A DNA stretch of 64,000 nt from Alphaproteobacteria bacterium (lineage in GTDB: Bacteria > Pseudomonadota > Alphaproteobacteria > Rhodobacterales > Rhodobacteraceae), in assembly GCA_030431485.1 (NCBI GenBank), contig JAUIIR010000002.1, forward strand, positions 1-64,000, written 5' to 3'. The notes under the pieces were generated by a model. It was not told the DNA's origin. It made no database searches and saw nothing but the letters and a program-made list of their open reading frames with translations. The translations under genes were made by a program, and so were the position numbers. Positions within the stretch are counted from its first letter, which is position 1. The number at the start of each line of letters is the position of its first letter. Positions 63,238 through 64,000 of the stretch are shown here, piece after piece.

Positions 63238-64000
63238 GCCGGCACCTTGCGGTCAAATTCGATGCGGAACCGGATCAGGGTAAAGGTCAGCAGGTAGAAG
63301 AACAAAAGCAGCCCTTGAAAGACCTCGACTGCCGCGACCGGAAGCCCAGCGGACACGGTGGCACTGTCGCCGCCGATATAGATCACCGAAATCAGAAAGC
63401 TCGACGCGATGATCCCGAGCGGGTTCAGCCCGCCAACATAAGCGACGATGATCGCCGCATAGCCGTAGCCGGACGTTACAGAACGCTGGAGCTGACCAAG
63501 CGGCCCGGCAACTTCGCTCGCCCCGGCGATGCCTGCGGCCAAACCGCCCAAGCCAAGACCCAGCCACACCATTCGAGGGGCAGAAAACCCGGCATAAAGC
63601 GCCGCACGCGGCGCAAGGCCCGCCGTGCGCAACTGATAACCCCGAAAGTGATGCTGCATCATCAGGTAGGCAAAGACGCTCGCCAGAAGTGCGAAGATCA
63701 GCGAAATGTTTGTGCGCGTCCCGTCGAACAGGATCGGCAGCAGCGCATTGTCGGGGAACATCACCGTCTGCGGGAAATTGAACCCGCGCGGGTCTTTCCA
63801 CGGACCGAGCAGCAGGTAGTTCAGGATCTGCACTGCAATCAGCGCCATCATCAGCGTGACAAGGATCTCGGAGGCACCAAAGCGCGTGCGCAAGGCCGCA
63901 GCGATCAGCGCATAGACAGTGCCGCCCAAAGCGCCGAACGCGATCATCGCGGGCAGCATCATCGGGAAATCGCCATCCGGGAAATAGACCGGCAGTGCAG
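63234..64000 (-). CDS. BmpA-type nucleoside/purine ABC transporter permease (YufP-like), partial
   Basis: The 3' portion of a permease gene that continues past the right edge of the window. The frame stays open upstream of the internal ATG at 63962 (reading ALPVYFPDGDFP in frame), which also matches the family. Helical segments include MMLPAMIAFGALGGTVYALI and GYGYAAIIVAYVGGLNPLG. It pairs with the permease at 62362. The ATPase and BmpA binding protein are expected beyond the window. Confidence 0.9.
   Translation of the reverse strand, partial: ALPVYFPDGDFPMMLPAMIAFGALGGTVYALIAAALRTRFGASEILVTLMMALIAVQILNYLLLGPWKDPRGFNFPQTVMFPDNALLPILFDGTRTNISLIFALLASVFAYLMMQHHFRGYQLRTAGLAPRAALYAGFSAPRMVWLGLGLGGLAAGIAGASEVAGPLGQLQRSVTSGYGYAAIIVAYVGGLNPLGIIASSFLISVIYIGGDSATVSAGLPVAAVEVFQGLLLFFYLLTFTLIRFRIEFDRKVPA

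Overview
The window looks like chromosome of a marine alphaproteobacterium of the Rhodobacteraceae (Roseobacter-type). This rests on GC-rich codon use, the yidC-MOSC-engB-argB block, an aapJQMP/bztABCD-type amino-acid transporter, a standalone NDUFS4-like complex I protein, an ATP12-type F1 chaperone, and several TRAP and ABC uptake systems. The family assignment is an inference from gene content and protein style; no database search was run.

Layout. 0.2-2.7 kb: a MarR regulator divergent from a 3-hydroxybenzoate 4-monooxygenase-like flavoprotein, with two dyad operators between them. 2.8-10.5 kb: tRNA-Arg, a GNAT, then a minus-strand operon coding for a three-subunit molybdenum hydroxylase followed by a complete TRAP transporter, with a divergent TetR regulator. 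11.5-13.9 kb: scar tissue made of a decayed tniQ remnant truncated by an intact IS5-family element that has no visible target duplication. 14-18.5 kb: DUF6880-like protein, NDUFS4-like protein, uvrB. 18.5-29.9 kb: a 24-residue lipoprotein, a secreted protein, hrpB, ttcA, a degenerate GGDEF-EAL protein, yidC, MOSC, engB, argB, a ferredoxin and a SixA-like phosphatase. 29.9-34.4 kb: the aapJQMP operon. 34.6-46.3 kb: housekeeping genes (ATP12, HAD, rluC, crcB, multicopper oxidase, rarA, Do-type protease, tRNA-Glu, recJ, glpX, hom, a lipoprotein). 46.4-50.1 kb: TetR, AhpD-like protein, and a small polar amino-acid ABC system.

The accessory highlight is 50.2-62.4 kb, a one-direction cluster of seven genes: a SARP-type regulator with a TPR tail, a PAP2/vanadium-haloperoxidase-fold protein with a (FGG)8 N-terminus, a subtilisin-like protease, an animal-type haem peroxidase with intact catalytic residues, an LCAT-like hydrolase fused to a V8-like protease, a trypsin-like protein with a long Thr/Ser-Asp repeat tail, and an ATP-grasp ligase of the graspetide (MvdD/RimK-like) type. 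The last two genes suggest that the repeat tail is the substrate of the ligase, meaning an unusually large protease-fused precursor with a multi-repeat core of ester- or amide-crosslinked rings. Every gap of more than 30 bp downstream of the S8 protease gene carries an inverted repeat, including a perfect 24-bp one between the putative precursor and the ligase.

The right edge holds two permeases of a BmpA-type nucleoside/purine ABC importer on the minus strand. The last one runs off the window.
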